Shown: piece by piece, positions 16,538-24,212 of the stretch | Numbering within the stretch: the stretch's first letter is position 1 | Layout of the letters: every line of letters starts with the position of its first letter | Origin: Candidatus Zixiibacteriota bacterium | GTDB lineage: Bacteria; Zixibacteria; MSB-5A5; GN15; FEB-12 | Length of the DNA: 64,000 bases | Direction: 5' to 3' | Assembly (NCBI GenBank): GCA_035380245.1 | Contig: DAOSXA010000002.1 | Span: forward strand, 682,001-746,000 | Position numbers and translations under genes: made by a program | Notes under the pieces: model-generated | Seen by the model: only the letters and a program-made list of their open reading frames with translations | What the model was told of the DNA's origin: nothing | The model's database searches: none

Positions 16538-16586
16538 GTCAGAATCCCTGGTCCGCCGAAGGCGGATCGCGAAGCGAGGTTCTGAC
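16538..16586 (+). repeat. 49-nt branched repeat, copy 1
   Basis: Outer arms GTCAGAA and TTCTGAC enclose two small hairpins, TCCGCC-GAA-GGCGGA and TCGC-GA-AGCGA-like. The second copy at 30839-30887 keeps the same length and inner sequence, but its outer arms are GTCGAAA and TTTCGAC, so pairing is preserved by compensatory changes. Confidence 0.75.
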
Positions 16587-16598
16587 TGTTTCGTGGGC

Positions 16599-16617
16599 GG
16601 CAGACGTCCCGTCTGCC
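16599..16617. repeat. GGCAGACG hairpin repeat
   Basis: GGCAGACG-TCC-CGTCTGCC, an 8-bp stem with a 3-base loop, flanked by GTGGGC and CCTGCAGCAGC. Near-identical copies lie at 30993-31011 and 31154-31172; diverged copies are at 50880-50899 and 51539-51558. Confidence 0.75.
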
Positions 16618-16663
16618 CCTGCAGCAGCACACCCCGGAGAACGTCTTTCCCACGAAAAGAGAT

Positions 16664-16804
16664 TGTTGACAAACCTCTTTTGCGGCGGAGACAAGCCCCA
16701 CCGCTACGCGTTAAAGAATTCTAACCTCGCGCAGCGGGCGGCCTTGTGTCGCCCGCATTACAGTTGTGTTTTGCTGAATATCCAAATGTATGACTTTTTC
16801 AACA
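16664..16804. mobile_element. 141-bp repeat with terminal inverted repeats, copy A (MITE-like)
   Basis: The element starts TGTTGACAAA and ends TTTTTCAACA, giving imperfect 10-bp terminal inverted repeats. A second copy of the same 141-bp length lies inverted at 34358-34498, with TGTTGAAAAA and TTTTTCAACA ends and high identity throughout. Neither copy codes for protein. I see no clear target-site duplication. Size, inverted ends and lack of coding capacity fit a miniature inverted-repeat element; no parent transposase is in the window. Confidence 0.7.
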
Positions 16805-16894
16805 GTGGGTCGGGGTGGTCCCGACATATAGCGGGTCCGTCTTCGAACCCGGCCGATGAACGCCCGTAGCTTTCCTTCCGAGCAGCCCTACAAC

Positions 16895-16917
16895 GTCAGG
16901 ACCGCAGGGGTCATGAC
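16895..16917. repeat. GCAGG-loop hairpin repeat
   Basis: GTCAGGACC-GCAGG-GGTCATGAC, a 9-bp stem with one mismatch, followed by CTACG and abutting the tgt stop codon. Related copy at 53934-53956; the loop and the CTACG tail are shared with the GGGATC hairpins at 31035, 51284, 51492 and 53897. Confidence 0.65.
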
Positions 16918-18048
16918 CTACGATTGCCCCAGATAGCGGGCGAGGAACTCCTTGCGGAACTGCGCAAAACGGCCCTCCTCAATTGCCGCTCGGATATTCC
17001 GCATCAGATTCTGGAAGAAATATGTTGAATGATAAGACGCCAGCACCATGCCGGTGATCTCCGACTGGTTATACAGATGCCGGATATAGGCCCTGCTGTA
17101 GCGTTGGCATACCTTGCAATCGCAATTGGGATCGAGTGGTTTGGAGTCATCGGCAAAATCGGCATTGCGATAGGTGATCGGCCCCTCGGAAGTAAACACA
17201 TTTCCGGTGCGGGCGTTGCGTGTCGGCAGTACACAGTCGAACATGTCGATCCCATATGAAACAGCCATGAGGATGTCTTCGGGATATCCCACACCCATGA
17301 GATAGCGCGGCTTGTCCGAGGGAAGAAACTGGATCGTGTGCGCCAGTGCTTCCTCCATCTCGGTCTTGCTCTCCCCCACCGACAGACCGCCCACGGCGTT
17401 GCCGGGGAAATCCAGCGAGACAATCTGCTCGGCCGAGATCGAGCGCAGATCGTTATAGGTCGATCCCTGGACGATTCCAAATAAATGTTGACGATGAGCC
17501 TGCGCCGCGGACAAAGCCTCATGTTCGGCCTGGCAGCGCTTGGCCCAGTCGAATGTCTTGCGCACACCGTCGGCGGCCAGCTCGCGGTCGGCTGGATACG
17601 GCACGCACCAATCGAAAGCCATGATGATATCGGCGCCGATATCGTGCTCGATCTGCATCACTCGCTCCGGCGTGAACATGTGCTTGCTGCCGTCGTGATG
17701 CGAACGGAACTGCACGCCGTCTTCGGTGATTTTGACGTTCTCCTTCATGGAGAAGACCTGATAGCCGCCGGAGTCGGTCAGGGTCGGTTTATGCCAGGCG
17801 TTAAACGAGGCCAGCCCGCCCTGTGATTTGATTATCTCGGTTCCGGGTCGCAGATAGAGATGGTAGGTGTTGCCGAGGATAATCTCCGCTCCGCATTCCT
17901 CCAGGTCGCCCGAGGTTAGGGCTTTGACCGCACCGGAGGTGCCGACCGGCATGAACGCCGGCGTCTGAAATGTGCCGTGCTCGACGGAGACCTCGCCGCG
18001 CCGGGCGGCGCCGTCGGTTGTCTTAGGCTTGTATATCATCTCACTCAT
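16918..18048 (-). CDS. tgt: tRNA-guanine transglycosylase
   Basis: Exchanges guanine for preQ1 at position 34 of tRNAs during queuosine synthesis. The 376-residue protein has the bacterial hallmarks: TDSGGYQVFSM near 92, the catalytic-base aspartate in MAFDWCVPYP near 145, GNAVGGLSVGE near 225, the nucleophilic aspartate in DMFDCVLPTRNARTG near 265, and the zinc site CDCKVC plus the later SYHSTYFF histidine. Two starts are possible, ATG at 18048 and ATG three codons in. No ribosome site is visible before the first; a promoter at 18057-18085 places the transcript start within a few bases of it. No other queuosine gene is nearby. Confidence 0.96.
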   Translation of the reverse strand: MSEMIYKPKTTDGAARRGEVSVEHGTFQTPAFMPVGTSGAVKALTSGDLEECGAEIILGNTYHLYLRPGTEIIKSQGGLASFNAWHKPTLTDSGGYQVFSMKENVKITEDGVQFRSHHDGSKHMFTPERVMQIEHDIGADIIMAFDWCVPYPADRELAADGVRKTFDWAKRCQAEHEALSAAQAHRQHLFGIVQGSTYNDLRSISAEQIVSLDFPGNAVGGLSVGESKTEMEEALAHTIQFLPSDKPRYLMGVGYPEDILMAVSYGIDMFDCVLPTRNARTGNVFTSEGPITYRNADFADDSKPLDPNCDCKVCQRYSRAYIRHLYNQSEITGMVLASYHSTYFFQNLMRNIRAAIEEGRFAQFRKEFLARYLGQS

Positions 18049-18056
18049 GGTGGTGG

Positions 18057-18085
18057 AAGATAGTCGGTAGAACAGCGACTGGCAA
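18057..18085 (-). promoter_or_regulatory. Promoter directly upstream of tgt
   Basis: Minus-strand TTGCCA (18085-18080), 17 bases, TATCTT (18062-18057), ending 8 bases before the ATG. The predicted transcript would start only 1-2 bases before the start codon, so tgt may be near-leaderless and independent of the upstream orphan gene. Confidence 0.5.
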
Positions 18086-18102
18086 CTAAACTGTTCTGGA
18101 AG

Positions 18103-19032
18103 CTAAATTCTCATGTTGCCAGGATCCGGCAAATGCCGCTCGCACAAGGAGCGGAAACGATCAATGTCCTCACATGGCACTACTCGTGGTGGTAACGTGG
18201 GCGTTTTCAGTTCTTGCCTGAACTCTTCGCAAGAAATCAGCCTACCCACAAAGCGATCGTCCGGCGCATGTTTCAACAAAGCCATGAACTTTTTGTCCTC
18301 TGTCACCAAATAGTCGCAGTATTTCAGGTAAGGAAGACGCTGGATGTCCATTTGGTCTCCGAGTTTGACCTTCCGCCCGCACGATGCCGCAGACCTCACC
18401 AATGCGATATTGCCTGCAAGATAATCCGCGATCGCTTCGTTAGTTGTGAGCGATAAATCGGTGGCCGGGAATGCGACGTTCCACTCTGTCGACAGCGATT
18501 CCAACCTCCGAATGGTCTGTTGCTCGTCGGAGTGCGCAATTCCCTCAATCCCGTATTTTACGTCAATGATCGACAGGCTATGCGAAACCAGATCAATCGC
18601 CTTACTGTGACATTCCGCCCTTCCTTGCCAACAATCTGCCAAGAACGAGATCCCTCCCTCTATCTCAAGCAGAAGTCCCATGCCCCTCCTGTCAAAGGCA
18701 AGGGACTTGAGACGCGAAAAGACAAGTGATTCCTCGTCATACGATGCGGCGCTAAATAGCCTCAGCAACTCCATGTCGATGATCAACCGTACATTCGGCA
18801 AGAGCAATTGAGTGTCAGATAGCGTTGACAGTTCCATTGCAAAACGAACGATCTCTGTCAGCTTAGTCGCATTCCCTGCATGCAAACCACCGACCATCTC
18901 TTCTATGTCAGTTATTGACATACAGCATCGGACTCTGTCCTTTGCGTCCATAACAGCGAGCTTCACGTCACAGGCACTGTAAGAAAGCGCGAGTTCCTCC
19001 CACGCACAATTGTCAAACGCAAAGTGAAGCAC
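18103..19032 (-). CDS. Orphan protein with PIN-like C-terminal motif, function unknown
   Basis: A 309-residue protein that I do not recognise. The start MLHFAFDNCAWEELAL (GTG start, GGGGGACGGGA just upstream) has an aspartate where PIN-domain nucleases carry their first metal ligand, and near residue 235-250 LPYLKYCDYLVTEDKKF closely resembles the last acidic motif of PIN-like domains. Between them is a mainly helical region. It may therefore be an RNase of toxin type, but the middle acidic residues are not assignable and no antitoxin-like gene is adjacent. It lies 12 bases after radA and 54 before tgt. Codon use (frequent TTG, AGA, GCA, TCA, TGT) is unlike the neighbours, which suggests later acquisition. 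Confidence 0.6.
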   Translation of the reverse strand: MLHFAFDNCAWEELALSYSACDVKLAVMDAKDRVRCCMSITDIEEMVGGLHAGNATKLTEIVRFAMELSTLSDTQLLLPNVRLIIDMELLRLFSAASYDEESLVFSRLKSLAFDRRGMGLLLEIEGGISFLADCWQGRAECHSKAIDLVSHSLSIIDVKYGIEGIAHSDEQQTIRRLESLSTEWNVAFPATDLSLTTNEAIADYLAGNIALVRSAASCGRKVKLGDQMDIQRLPYLKYCDYLVTEDKKFMALLKHAPDDRFVGRLISCEEFRQELKTPTLPPRVVPCEDIDRFRSLCERHLPDPGNMRI

Positions 19033-19044
19033 GTCCCGTCCCCC

Positions 19045-20409
19045 TTACCCCACGATCAGGTCCAACGCCTCCGACAAGGATGTCACACCGGTAAGATCAA
19101 GAGAACGGTCGGTCAGTTGTTCAAGATTAGATTTCGGCAGAATGATCCGCGTGAAACCCAACTTGGCCGCCTCTTTGACGCGCCGGTCGATCATCGACAC
19201 CCCGCGCACCTCGCCGGACAAACCGACCTCACCGACCACCGCCAGTTTGGGATCGAGCGAACGATTCAGATGCGACGAAGTGATCGCGGTCAGAATCGGC
19301 AGGTCAACGGCCGGTTCAGAGAGCTTGAGTCCGCCCGCCACCGAGACGAACACGTCATTTTGAGACATCGGATAGCCGCATCGTTTTTCGAGAATGGCCA
19401 GCAACAGGGCGAGGCGTTTGTTGTCGAGTCCACCCGCCACCCGCTGTGGTGTGCCGTAGTTGGCGGGCGATACGAGCGCCTGCACCTCGACGAGGATCGG
19501 CCGGTTGCCCTCGCAAATCGGTGTTACCACCGACCCGGTGCGCTCCCCCGACTCATGGCCGGACAAGAACAACGATGAAGGATCGGTCACCTCGATCAGT
19601 CCCGAGGCAGCCATTTCGAACAGACCTATTTCGGCAATCGAACCGAAGCGGTTCTTGGTTGCCCGCAGCATGCGATACATCTGCGAGGAATCCCCCTCGA
19701 AATAAATAACCGTGTCGACCATGTGTTCGAGCACTTTGGGACCGGCCACCAGACCATCCTTGGTCACATGCCCGATCAGGAACAGAGCGATGTTATTCGC
19801 CTTGGCATGGCCGATCAGGCGATTGGCGCATTCACGCACCTGCGCCACTGTGCCGGGCGGTGAATCGAACAGACCGGACGAAAGCGTCTGAACCGAGTCG
19901 ACCATGACCACCGCGAAATCCTGCTGCTCGAAAACGTCAATCATCTCCTCCAGCGAGGTGGAGTTCATCACCGTCACCCGGTCACCGTCGACGCCGAGTC
20001 GTTCCGCTCGCAACTTCACCTGCGGCAACGATTCCTCCCCGGTCACATAGAGCACCGGGAGATTCTGTCGCGAATAAGCATCGGCCGCCTGAAGCACGAT
20101 CGTCGATTTTCCGATCCCCGGTTCACCCGCCAGCAACACCGTCATGCCGGGCAACAACTGCCCGCCCAACACCCGGTCGAACTCCTCGATACCACAACGA
20201 TATCCCGAAGCAGACTCGAAACCAATCTCAGGAATCGTGCTCGTTTGTGCTTTCTGCGAGGGACCGGAGGCAGTCTTGCGAACGGGGATACGTTCCTCGA
20301 TCAGGGTATTCCAGGCACCGCACTCGCGGCACTGGCCCTGCCAGCGGGGATGCTGCGCGCCGCATTGGGAACAATAATAGGCTGTTTTGATTTTCTTCGG
20401 GGCGGCCAT
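19045..20409 (-). CDS. radA: DNA repair protein RadA
   Basis: Branch-migration helicase-like RecA paralogue that processes recombination intermediates. The 454 residues show the N-terminal zinc finger (YYCSQCG ... CRECGAW), Walker A GEPGIGKST near 95, a Walker B strand AVVMVDSVQTL, the RadA-specific KNRFGSIAEIG motif near 255, and a C-terminal Lon-protease-like domain with DLPILTAI and GEVGLSGEVRG. The frame is open far upstream, but the ATG at 20409 is chosen: it overlaps the mlaF stop (ATGA) and has AGGTGG before it. The C-terminus is complete. Confidence 0.96.
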   Translation of the reverse strand: MAAPKKIKTAYYCSQCGAQHPRWQGQCRECGAWNTLIEERIPVRKTASGPSQKAQTSTIPEIGFESASGYRCGIEEFDRVLGGQLLPGMTVLLAGEPGIGKSTIVLQAADAYSRQNLPVLYVTGEESLPQVKLRAERLGVDGDRVTVMNSTSLEEMIDVFEQQDFAVVMVDSVQTLSSGLFDSPPGTVAQVRECANRLIGHAKANNIALFLIGHVTKDGLVAGPKVLEHMVDTVIYFEGDSSQMYRMLRATKNRFGSIAEIGLFEMAASGLIEVTDPSSLFLSGHESGERTGSVVTPICEGNRPILVEVQALVSPANYGTPQRVAGGLDNKRLALLLAILEKRCGYPMSQNDVFVSVAGGLKLSEPAVDLPILTAITSSHLNRSLDPKLAVVGEVGLSGEVRGVSMIDRRVKEAAKLGFTRIILPKSNLEQLTDRSLDLTGVTSLSEALDLIVG

Positions 20410-21167
20410 CAGCCCACCTGGATCGGACCGACCGAACTGCCGGCAATGAACTGCCGGACTACCGGGTCGTCGGTCTCTTTGATCTGCTGCGGGCTGCCGT
20501 CGATTTGAACCTTCCCCTGATAAAGCATGACGATACGGTCGGCTATCTTGAATGCCGATTTCATATCGTGCGTAACCGCCACCGAAGTGACATGGAGCTT
20601 TTCGTTGAGGGTAACAATCAGATCGTTGATCATATCGGAAGTAATCGGATCGAGCCCGGTGGTCGGCTCGTCGTACAAGAGCACTCCCGGTTCTCCCGCT
20701 ATCGCTCGCGCCATCCCGACACGTTTGCGCATACCACCCGATAATTCCGAAGGATACTTTTGTCTGGCATGAGACAGGCCGACCACTTCGAGACATTGCT
20801 CGACAATCTGAGCAACTTCCTCATGAGTATGCCGATGAGCTTCGACCAAACCAATCCCGACATTTTCTTCAACCGTCATCGAGTCGAACAACGCCGCCGA
20901 CTGGAACAACATTCCGAACCGACGACGAAATTCGGCCAGTTCGCGTCCCTTGAAACCAGCGATGTCCTGGCCGTCGAACCGGACCGTCCCCTCGTCCGGC
21001 TCGATCAGCCTGATCAGATGCTTCAGTAAAACCGATTTACCGCAACCGGACTGGCCGATAATCACGATCGACTCTCCCGGCGTGATACTCAGATCGATAC
21101 CGCGTAATACCTCCTGCGGTCCGAAACTTTTGTGCACGCCAACTATGTCGATTAACGATTCAGCCAT
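20409..21167 (-). CDS. mlaF: MlaF-type ABC transporter ATP-binding protein
   Basis: ATPase of an Mla-type lipid ABC transporter that works at the inner membrane with MlaE. The 252 residues show Walker A IGQSGCGKSVLLKH near 40, the Q-loop region, signature LSGGMRKRVGMARAIA near 142, Walker B LLYDEPTTGLDPITS, and the switch histidine in VTHDMKSA. The DEPTTGLDPI string and the 250-residue size are typical of the MlaF/Ttg2A group. It lies 3 bases after mlaE and overlaps radA by 4. The substrate-binding MlaD protein is not in this operon. Confidence 0.88.
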   Translation of the reverse strand: MAESLIDIVGVHKSFGPQEVLRGIDLSITPGESIVIIGQSGCGKSVLLKHLIRLIEPDEGTVRFDGQDIAGFKGRELAEFRRRFGMLFQSAALFDSMTVEENVGIGLVEAHRHTHEEVAQIVEQCLEVVGLSHARQKYPSELSGGMRKRVGMARAIAGEPGVLLYDEPTTGLDPITSDMINDLIVTLNEKLHVTSVAVTHDMKSAFKIADRIVMLYQGKVQIDGSPQQIKETDDPVVRQFIAGSSVGPIQVG

Positions 21168-21170
21168 AGT

Positions 21171-21950
21171 CTATATCCGGAACAGAATAACGGCAAAAAT
21201 GAAATTAAGAATCAGAATCATCACGGTTGAAATTACCACCGAAGTGGTCGTCGCGCGACCGACACCCTGTGCGCCGCCGTTCGTGTTAAAACCTTCGTAG
21301 CAACCGACCACACCAATCGTGAGACCGAACACCGCCGCTTTGATCAGACCGTTGATAAAGTCGCCCATTTTGAACGATGATTTGAATCCGTTCATGAACA
21401 TCTCAACCGAGACATCGACCCCGATCACGGAAACAATCAGGCCGCCTATGACAGCGATGAAATTAGCGAACACCACCAGGAACGGGACCATCAGCACACA
21501 AGCCAGCACTCGCGGCATGACCAGATAGCGCACCGGGTTGATTCCCATCGATTCGAGAGCGTCGATCTGTTCGGTAACGCGCATCGTGCCCAACTCAGCC
21601 GTTACCCCGGCTCCCACTCGCCCGGCGAATACGATCGCCGACAGCACCGGAGCCAGTTCGATCACGACAGCCTTGCCGACCGCCTGCCCCAGGTAACGCA
21701 AAGGAGCCCCGATAAACTTGAACTGATAAGCTGCCTGCCAGGCAGCCACCGCCCCGACGAAAATCGCGATGATCACGATTACCGGCAACGACTGCACTCC
21801 CAGCAGATAAACCTGGTTCACGAAAAGTCGGAACGACCGAAAGAGATCTTTTAACGAGACGATAAAACGTCCGAGGAGAAGGAAAATACCTCCGAGCTTG
21901 GTAATAAACTCAACTCCGCGTCGTCCCAGTATGGCCAGTCCTGATTCCAT
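21171..21950 (-). CDS. mlaE: MlaE-type ABC transporter permease
   Basis: Permease partner of MlaF, presumably moving phospholipids between inner and outer membrane. About six hydrophobic segments are visible after an amphipathic N-terminal helix, and the family motif ELAPVLSAIVFAGRVGAGVTAELGTMRVTEQIDALESMG is present near residues 95-130 (given here only as its landmark). The chosen ATG at 21950 follows TGAGGA that overlaps the dnaB stop and gives 259 residues, the usual length; two upstream ATGs would overlap dnaB further. Confidence 0.88.
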   Translation of the reverse strand: MESGLAILGRRGVEFITKLGGIFLLLGRFIVSLKDLFRSFRLFVNQVYLLGVQSLPVIVIIAIFVGAVAAWQAAYQFKFIGAPLRYLGQAVGKAVVIELAPVLSAIVFAGRVGAGVTAELGTMRVTEQIDALESMGINPVRYLVMPRVLACVLMVPFLVVFANFIAVIGGLIVSVIGVDVSVEMFMNGFKSSFKMGDFINGLIKAAVFGLTIGVVGCYEGFNTNGGAQGVGRATTTSVVISTVMILILNFIFAVILFRI

Positions 21951-21957
21951 CCATTCC

Positions 21958-23385
21958 TCAGAAGGGTTCATCGGTCGGTTCCACCGGTTCCGCATCCGGC
22001 GGTAGTTCCGGCGAGCGGTAAGCTAGATTCTCGAATCGAGCGTAATCTTTCACGAACGCCAGATGCACCGTACCGGTCGGACCGTTACGTTGCTTGGCAA
22101 CAATTATCTCAGCCTTACCCTCAACCTCAAGAAATTTAGGATCGGTTTTTTCCAAATGCGAGTAATAATACTCAGGACGATAGACGAACATCACCACGTC
22201 GGCGTCCTGTTCGATGGCGCCCGATTCACGAAGGTCGGAGAGTTGCGGCTTTTTCCCCTCGCGCTGTTCCACCTGGCGCGAAAGCTGCGAACAGGCGACC
22301 ACCGGCACTTCGAGTTCCATGGCCAATTGCTTGAGGTTGCGCGAAAGTGAAGCAATCTCCTGCTGGCGGTTTTCATAACGACCCGAACCGGACATCATCT
22401 GAATATAGTCAACCACGATCAGGTCGATACCCAACTGCCCTTTCAGCCGTCGCGCTTTGGCTTTCATCGCCAGCGGCGTCAGTCCGGGTGTATCGTCGAT
22501 GTATATCTGTGCCTCGGAGAGCACTCCGGCATTGGTGAGCTGCTGCATTTCATCATCGTTCACCCGGCCGGATCGAAGCTTTTGTTGTGAGACTCGGGCA
22601 CGACCGCACAGCATGCGCATGGCGAGAGCGGCAGCAGACATTTCAACCGAAAACACACAAACCTTCTTCTTCTTCTCCATCGCCACATGCTCGGCGATAT
22701 TCATCACGAAGGCCGACTTACCCATTGAGGGCCGCCCGGCTACGATGACCAGTTCGCCCTTATGCAGCCCGTTGGTCATCACATCGAGTTGTTCGAATCC
22801 GGTCGTGGTTCCATCCGCGGCCCCGCCGCCGGCACGCAATTCCTCGATATGTTGAAACGTCGGCGGCATTAGCTCGCCCAGTGAAACGAATCCCTGTCTC
22901 ATTCGGGTTTGAGCGATATCAAAAATCGTCGACTCGGCTTTATCCAGCAATTCCGAAACATCGTCCTGCATGTTGTAGGCCGACTCGATAATCGATTCGG
23001 ACGACGAAATCAGGTTGCGCAGAATCGACTTGTCCAGAACGATCCGGGCATGAGCTTCAACGTTGGCGGTGGATGCGACCGACTCGATCAGGTCGGCCAG
23101 ATAAACACGCCCGCCTGCTTTCTGGAGATCGTTGTTGCGATTGAGCCAGTCGGCCACGGTGGTGATGTCGCACGGCTCGTTGCGGTCGTAGAGATCGAGA
23201 ATTGCCCGGAAGATTGTCCGATGTTTCGGAGAATGAAAATGGCGCTCGTTGTCAATAACCTCAAGAACCTTGTGAAGCGCCTCCTGGCTGCGCAGGATTG
23301 AGCCTAAAACCGCCTGTTCCGCTTCGAGTGATTGCGGCTCCTTGAGACGGGCATCGGCATCGGCCGTTTTGGAACGGTAAGCCAT
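21958..23385 (-). CDS. dnaB: Replicative DNA helicase
   Basis: Ring helicase that unwinds DNA at the replication fork. 475 residues: N-terminal DnaB domain with SLEAEQAVLGSIL near 20, then the RecA-like domain with TGFEQLD, Walker A VAGRPSMGKSAFVMN near 215, FSVEMSA, Walker B DLIVVDYIQMM near 320 and the SRNLKQLAMELEVPVVACSQLSR segment, followed by KQRNGPTG. No intein is present. It lies 5 bases after the uracil-DNA glycosylase gene with GGTGGG before the ATG. Confidence 0.97.
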   Translation of the reverse strand: MAYRSKTADADARLKEPQSLEAEQAVLGSILRSQEALHKVLEVIDNERHFHSPKHRTIFRAILDLYDRNEPCDITTVADWLNRNNDLQKAGGRVYLADLIESVASTANVEAHARIVLDKSILRNLISSSESIIESAYNMQDDVSELLDKAESTIFDIAQTRMRQGFVSLGELMPPTFQHIEELRAGGGAADGTTTGFEQLDVMTNGLHKGELVIVAGRPSMGKSAFVMNIAEHVAMEKKKKVCVFSVEMSAAALAMRMLCGRARVSQQKLRSGRVNDDEMQQLTNAGVLSEAQIYIDDTPGLTPLAMKAKARRLKGQLGIDLIVVDYIQMMSGSGRYENRQQEIASLSRNLKQLAMELEVPVVACSQLSRQVEQREGKKPQLSDLRESGAIEQDADVVMFVYRPEYYYSHLEKTDPKFLEVEGKAEIIVAKQRNGPTGTVHLAFVKDYARFENLAYRSPELPPDAEPVEPTDEPF

Positions 23386-23390
23386 CTATA

Positions 23391-24182
23391 TCAACCCACC
23401 TGTTCGTCGTATCGTTGGCGCAGAAGCTGGACATCTTCCCAGGTCCCGCGCTTGAAGGCCGGATTACGAAGTAGCGCCGCCGGATGGTAAGTGACCAGCA
23501 TCGGCACTCCCTCGTACTCGTGCCAGCGACCGCGAAGTTTCCCCAGGGGAGTCTTGGTATCAAGCATCGCCTGGGCGGCAATTCGTCCCAGGGCACAAAT
23601 CAATTTTGGCTGAATCAATGCTACCTGTTCCTTGAGATAGGGAAAACATTGCGCCATCTCATCCGGCTGAGGATCGCGGTTGCCCGGCGGGCGGCATTTG
23701 AGAATGTTGGCAATGTAAATCTGGGTTCGATCGAACTTGATCGCCGCCAGGATCTTGTCCAGCAATTGCCCGGCTCGACCGACAAAAGGTTCACCCAGAC
23801 GGTCTTCATCAGCTCCCGGTGCTTCCCCCACGAACATCACCTCGGCTTTGGGATTCCCCGCACCGTAAACGAATTTATTGCGAGTCTGGCCCAGGGGACA
23901 TTTCTGACAATTGCAAATCGCCTCGTAATGCTCCTCGAGTGAGTCGAACTGCGGTTCCGTGTGGGTCGGTTCCGGTTCACCGAACAACGAGCCGCTGTAC
24001 TCCGCCGGTGCGGCAGGAGATGACGCCGACAGCGCTTCCTCGACCGAGGCGATGCGACTGGACATCTGTTCACTCGAGGTCGCTGCGGTGTTCAGAATCA
24101 CTTCGGGCATACCCATCTCGACCTGAGCCGTCAGGGCACGCCGGATCATATTGTAGAGATCGGTCGGTTTGTCGTTTGCCAT
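23391..24182 (-). CDS. udg: Uracil-DNA glycosylase, family 4
   Basis: Removes uracil from DNA; family 4 enzymes carry a [4Fe-4S] cluster. After a low-complexity N-terminal extension of about 80 residues come the cluster cysteines (CNCQKCPLG near 91-99, with later ones at KCRPP and MAQCFPY), motif A GEAPGADEDRLGEPFVGRAG near 118, NILKCRPPGNRDP and the C-terminal TYHPAALLRNP. The extension, rich in Ser/Ala/Glu, is common in bacterial versions. It lies 30 bases after coaBC in the smg-coaBC-udg-dnaB-mla-radA operon. Confidence 0.94.
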   Translation of the reverse strand: MANDKPTDLYNMIRRALTAQVEMGMPEVILNTAATSSEQMSSRIASVEEALSASSPAAPAEYSGSLFGEPEPTHTEPQFDSLEEHYEAICNCQKCPLGQTRNKFVYGAGNPKAEVMFVGEAPGADEDRLGEPFVGRAGQLLDKILAAIKFDRTQIYIANILKCRPPGNRDPQPDEMAQCFPYLKEQVALIQPKLICALGRIAAQAMLDTKTPLGKLRGRWHEYEGVPMLVTYHPAALLRNPAFKRGTWEDVQLLRQRYDEQVG

Positions 24183-24212
24183 ATCACTTTCCGTGTGAGA
24201 CTAAGCTGAATA

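Larger units (their letters stand above)
16453..16917. other. Repeat-filled intergenic region
   Basis: 465 bases between two convergent genes without a credible ORF. It contains in order a 49-nt branched repeat (16538-16586), a GGCAGACG hairpin (16599-16617), a 141-bp inverted-terminal-repeat element (16664-16804) and a GCAGG-loop hairpin (16895-16917), each with further copies in other gaps of this window. Confidence 0.8.

Noticed and set aside
16408..16701. Minus-strand ORFs in the 16.4-16.7 kb gap
   Set aside because: They cover the 49-nt and GGCAGACG repeats, and similar peptides appear wherever those repeats occur; no start signal.
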